Source of the DNA: Saprospira grandis DSM 2844
Lineage (GTDB): Bacteria > Bacteroidota > Bacteroidia > Chitinophagales > Saprospiraceae
Assembly (NCBI RefSeq): GCF_000275825.1
Contig: NZ_JH719941.1
Span: 1-56,635 of the forward strand
Reading direction: 5' to 3'
Length of the DNA: 56,635 bases
Shown here: positions 54,316-56,635 of the stretch, in pieces
How the letters are laid out: each line of letters begins with the position of its first letter
Numbering within the stretch: the stretch's first letter is position 1
Translations under genes and position numbers: made by a program
Notes under the pieces: generated by a model
Told to the model about the DNA's origin: nothing
Databases searched by the model: none
Seen by the model: the letters and a program-made list of their open reading frames with translations, nothing else

Positions 54316-54353
54316 TTTTGTCGTTTTTAACATTTAACCTAAAAACGACAAAA
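54316..54353. repeat. Inverted repeat in origin region
   Basis: TTTTGTCGTTTTT (54316-54328) / AAAAACGACAAAA (54341-54353), again carrying AACGAC. Followed by CGTATAC at 54361 and an inverted pair GTATACGAAAAA (54456-54467) / TTTTTCGTATAC (54550-54561). Possibly regulatory for replication. Confidence 0.65.
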
Positions 54354-54616
54354 CTAAATGCGTATACAAAAAAAGAGCCTCAAATAAAGTAAATATGGCG
54401 AATTTTAAAGGATTTACAATTTATAAAAATTTCAATATCTAAGCAAAACTTAAAGGTATACGAAAAAAACGCTTTTTAAATTTAAGCTTTAGCACTTTTT
54501 TCGTTTTTAAACAGTAGAAATGGCTTTTTTTTAGCGGTGGAAAACTCCATTTTTCGTATACAGTTTTAAACGGATAGAAACTGCCGTAGCTTGGCAAAAA
54601 AAATTTTAATTTTTAA

Positions 54617-54754
54617 AAAACAACAACAACAAAAAATAAAACAACAAAAAGATAAACGAAAATCTCAAGGGCAAGCCCGCACACACATGCGCGCGCTCGC
54701 GTGCGCGTATGCACGAAGGCCAAGCTCTTGGTAATACTCTTTTGTTGTTGTTTT
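54617..54754. other. Alternating purine-pyrimidine tract flanked by CAA/TTG repeats
   Basis: 54679-54696 and 54698-54715 are each 18 bases of strict purine-pyrimidine alternation (GCACACACATGCGCGCGC and CGCGTGCGCGTATGCACG), which favours Z-DNA, and together form a quasi-palindrome. AAAACAACAACAACAAAA (54617-54634) and TTTTGTTGTTGTTTT (54740-54754) flank them as an inverted repeat, so a long cruciform is possible. Confidence 0.7.
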
Positions 54755-54827
54755 CTTTAACAACAATACTTTTCTATATTTTCCGACCCCGCAACTAGTT
54801 GATTGTCAGCGAGTTACAAAGGCTAAC

Positions 54828-54944
54828 AACGACGGATTTGGGGTGTTCGAACGACGGATTTGGGGTGTTTTTGGTTTTTAACGACGACGGATTAGGGGTA
54901 AAAAACGACAAATTTGGGGTGAAAAACGACGGATTTGGGGTGTT
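54828..54944 (+). promoter_or_regulatory. Replication origin iterons (five)
   Basis: Repeats of AACGACGGATTTGGGGTGTT: exact at 54828-54847, 54850-54869 and 54925-54944, with variants at 54883-54902 (GACGACGGATTAGGGGTA) and 54904-54923 (AACGACAAATTTGGGGTG). Starts are 22, 33, 21 and 21 bp apart, so most lie on one helix face. They are the likely binding sites of the Rep protein encoded 126 bp downstream. Confidence 0.93.
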
Positions 54945-54999
54945 TTTAGCCATTTAAATTGCAGTTTTTTTTTGTCGCTGCGTTGATAATGCCATTTTT

Positions 55000-55030
55000 T
55001 GTGGATAACTTAGCCCAAAATTGTGGATAA
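55000..55030 (+). promoter_or_regulatory. Two perfect DnaA boxes
   Basis: TGTGGATAA (the reverse complement of TTATCCACA) at 55000-55008 and 55022-55030, starting 22 bp apart, between the iterons and rep. They suggest that host DnaA takes part in initiation. Confidence 0.9.
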
Positions 55031-55069
55031 CTGCCCCAAAGCCCCATTTTATCTTAATAACTCAAGAAT

Positions 55070-56440
55070 ATGGAACAAAAAAATGAAAGACGGGTCTCTT
55101 CAACAGTTAGAGAAGCTAATGAGCTCATTGAAGCCAGCTACAGATTTTCGGTCTGGGAGGATCGGATTTTTTTGCTCACCCTCTCACAGATTCAAGCCGA
55201 GGATGATGACTTCAAAATTTACAAAATCTACGTCAAGGATTTGGCCCGAGAATATGGACTGGCTACTAAAAGTGTATACGAAAATGTCCGAGAGGCAGTC
55301 TCCTCCCTACAGCGCAAAACCATCAGCATCCCTTTTCGCTTTGACGAAGGGCAAGGAAAACTGACCACCAGCTTTTTCACTTCCTTTGGCGAATTGGACC
55401 AATCGGATTTTAGCCACGTCCTCGTCGAACTGCACCCCAAACTCAAACCCTACCTGCTCCAGCTCAAGGAGCGCTTCACCCAGTACAACATCTCCTTCCT
55501 GGTCCGCATGCAGAGCCACTACTCCAAGCGGATCTACAAACTTCTCAAGCAGTACCACCCTTTGAGTAAACGCAGGATTAGCATCCAGCAACTCAAGCAG
55601 ATTCTGCAAATCGAGCCCGAGGAGTACAAGCGCTACTTCGACTTCAAGCGCCGGGTGATCCTCAAGGCCCAAGAAGACCTGGCCGAGTACACAGACCTGA
55701 AGTTTGAGTTTGAGGAGGAGCGAAAGGGCCGAAAGGTGCAAGCCATTTTGTTCACTATTGACACCAACGAAAAAAACGAAATTAAAATCGGCCCAGCCCC
55801 AAAAAGCAAAAAATCCAAAAAATTGCAGGCAGCCCCCAGCCAAGGCAAGCTCTCAGCCGAGGCCCAAAAACTTTTTGAGCAAGTGGAACACTGGGGACTC
55901 TCGCAACAGGATTTTGAAAAATACCTCAAGCAAAAAACCCAAGAAGAATTTCAAACCTGCATCGACCTGACCCTGCAAAACGAAAAAGTTAAAAATCGAG
56001 TGGCTTACTTGGTGAGTTTACTGAAAAAAGAAAATTTAAAGGCTGTCAAAAAGTTAGATGATCCAAGCAAGCCACCTGTGCTCAAAAATTCCTTCCACGA
56101 GGAATTCAAAAAATTGGAGAAGGATCACCAGGCTCAGGTGAGCCAATGCCGAGCGCATTTCTACCAGCTGGCCCAAGCCGAGATTCAACGCCAACTCCAA
56201 GATGGCCCAAGCATCGAGCGCTTCATCAGCCAGTTTAGAGCCCAGAACTCCTGGATGCCCCTCAACCTGCAGGCCTTCCGCCAAGAATTTGCCGAGAGCC
56301 GAATGTTTCAGGGCCGAGTCTACAACCTCTTCCGGCTGGTGCTGCCCAAATTGCCCGCACTGGAGCAAAAGCGAGAATTGAAAATCAAAACGATGGAAAA
56401 AGAATTCTGGGCTTTGGTTCGGAAGATCAGGAATGCCTAG
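55070..56440 (+). CDS. Rep_3-family replication initiator
   Basis: 456 residues. Two winged-helix domains (about 10-130 and 135-245) show the Rep_3 pattern: STVREANELIEASYRFSVWEDRIFLLTLSQI, then SFLVRMQSHYSKRIYKLLKQY. A Lys-rich linker (about 245-265) leads to a long helical C-terminal region of unknown role. Such proteins bind iterons and open the origin. Codons in about 55380-55740 prefer C-ending triplets (CTC, TAC, AAG) more than the rest of the window, suggesting a different history. It stops 4 bp before the third tandem repeat copy. Confidence 0.92.
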   Translation: MEQKNERRVSSTVREANELIEASYRFSVWEDRIFLLTLSQIQAEDDDFKIYKIYVKDLAREYGLATKSVYENVREAVSSLQRKTISIPFRFDEGQGKLTTSFFTSFGELDQSDFSHVLVELHPKLKPYLLQLKERFTQYNISFLVRMQSHYSKRIYKLLKQYHPLSKRRISIQQLKQILQIEPEEYKRYFDFKRRVILKAQEDLAEYTDLKFEFEEERKGRKVQAILFTIDTNEKNEIKIGPAPKSKKSKKLQAAPSQGKLSAEAQKLFEQVEHWGLSQQDFEKYLKQKTQEEFQTCIDLTLQNEKVKNRVAYLVSLLKKENLKAVKKLDDPSKPPVLKNSFHEEFKKLEKDHQAQVSQCRAHFYQLAQAEIQRQLQDGPSIERFISQFRAQNSWMPLNLQAFRQEFAESRMFQGRVYNLFRLVLPKLPALEQKRELKIKTMEKEFWALVRKIRNA

Positions 56441-56443
56441 GAG

Positions 56444-56635
56444 GCCCCTAGCGGCCCGTCTAAGCGATTTAAATCCCTTTGCGGTGTATTGGGTCCAGAC
56501 GGTTGGCGAAAGTCGCTTAGGAGCGAACTGAGGGCCTTTTGGGTGGGTGGCTGCTTGGCCTTGGCGAAAACTGGGGGCGAATCTGAATTTTGAAAAAAAA
56601 ATGGCCCCTTCTCGTCATTGGGGTTTGCTATTTGC
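56444..56635. repeat. Third copy of the 211-bp repeat, at the window end
   Basis: Aligns base by base, with few changes, to positions 40-231. Its last 18 bases equal positions 3-20 at the window start. This supports circular closure, with at least two full units in tandem at the junction. Confidence 0.85.

Overview
The window looks like a nearly complete circular secondary replicon (plasmid or chromid) of a Saprospira-like member of the Bacteroidota. Support for the taxon is the gene content and style: no clear Shine-Dalgarno sites, a Bacteroidota-type paa cluster, a eukaryote-like PyrE-PyrF fusion, and very frequent GGCC in genes and spacers. The taxon is inferred. Support for a separate replicon is seen directly. 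The right end holds parA, a ribbon-helix-helix partner gene, an origin with five iterons and two perfect DnaA boxes, and a Rep_3-family initiator gene. The last 192 bases (56444-56635) repeat the first 231 bases almost exactly, as part of a 211-bp tandem repeat, so the sequence appears to close on itself.

Layout: (1) 1-708, tandem repeats and intergenic repeat elements. (2) 709-2344, an AAA+ regulator and an HPt protein. (3) 2576-17342, a phenylacetate (paa) catabolic region: TetR regulator, fused 2-oxoacid dehydrogenase E1, paaE, A, B, C, D, G, H, I, J, Z, a paaF candidate and paaY. Two matching inverted repeats (ACGAAC-N4-GTTCGT) lie before E1 and before paaA. No phenylacetate-CoA ligase (paaK) is present, so the E1 enzyme may feed phenylacetyl-CoA directly from phenylpyruvate. 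(4) 17382-23752, mixed genes: XRE regulator, MarC, Lrp, a GH73-like hydrolase, a serine recombinase and a lipoprotein. (5) 23746-25543, an AbiE toxin-antitoxin pair with two long perfect palindromes upstream. (6) 25773-45835, nucleotide synthesis: pyrE-pyrF fusion, purF, N, D, B, C, H, Q, L, M on the minus strand, then guaB, guaA and pyrD on the plus strand. Every step from PRPP to IMP is here except the AIR carboxylation step (purE/purK). (7) 45831-47277, an IS3-family element that abuts pyrD. (8) 47939-52593, envelope proteins, a glycosyltransferase and tryptophan 2,3-dioxygenase. (9) 53065-56440, partition and replication.

The most striking feature is a family of about 22 GC-rich intergenic elements of roughly 115-200 bp. 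They share a closing stem and three hairpins whose sequences differ between copies while base pairing is kept. Many sit 13-57 bp before a start codon in one orientation. A second, AT-rich palindromic repeat family (11 copies) lies beside them, and three loci show the same composite layout. I could not match either family to a described element from memory.
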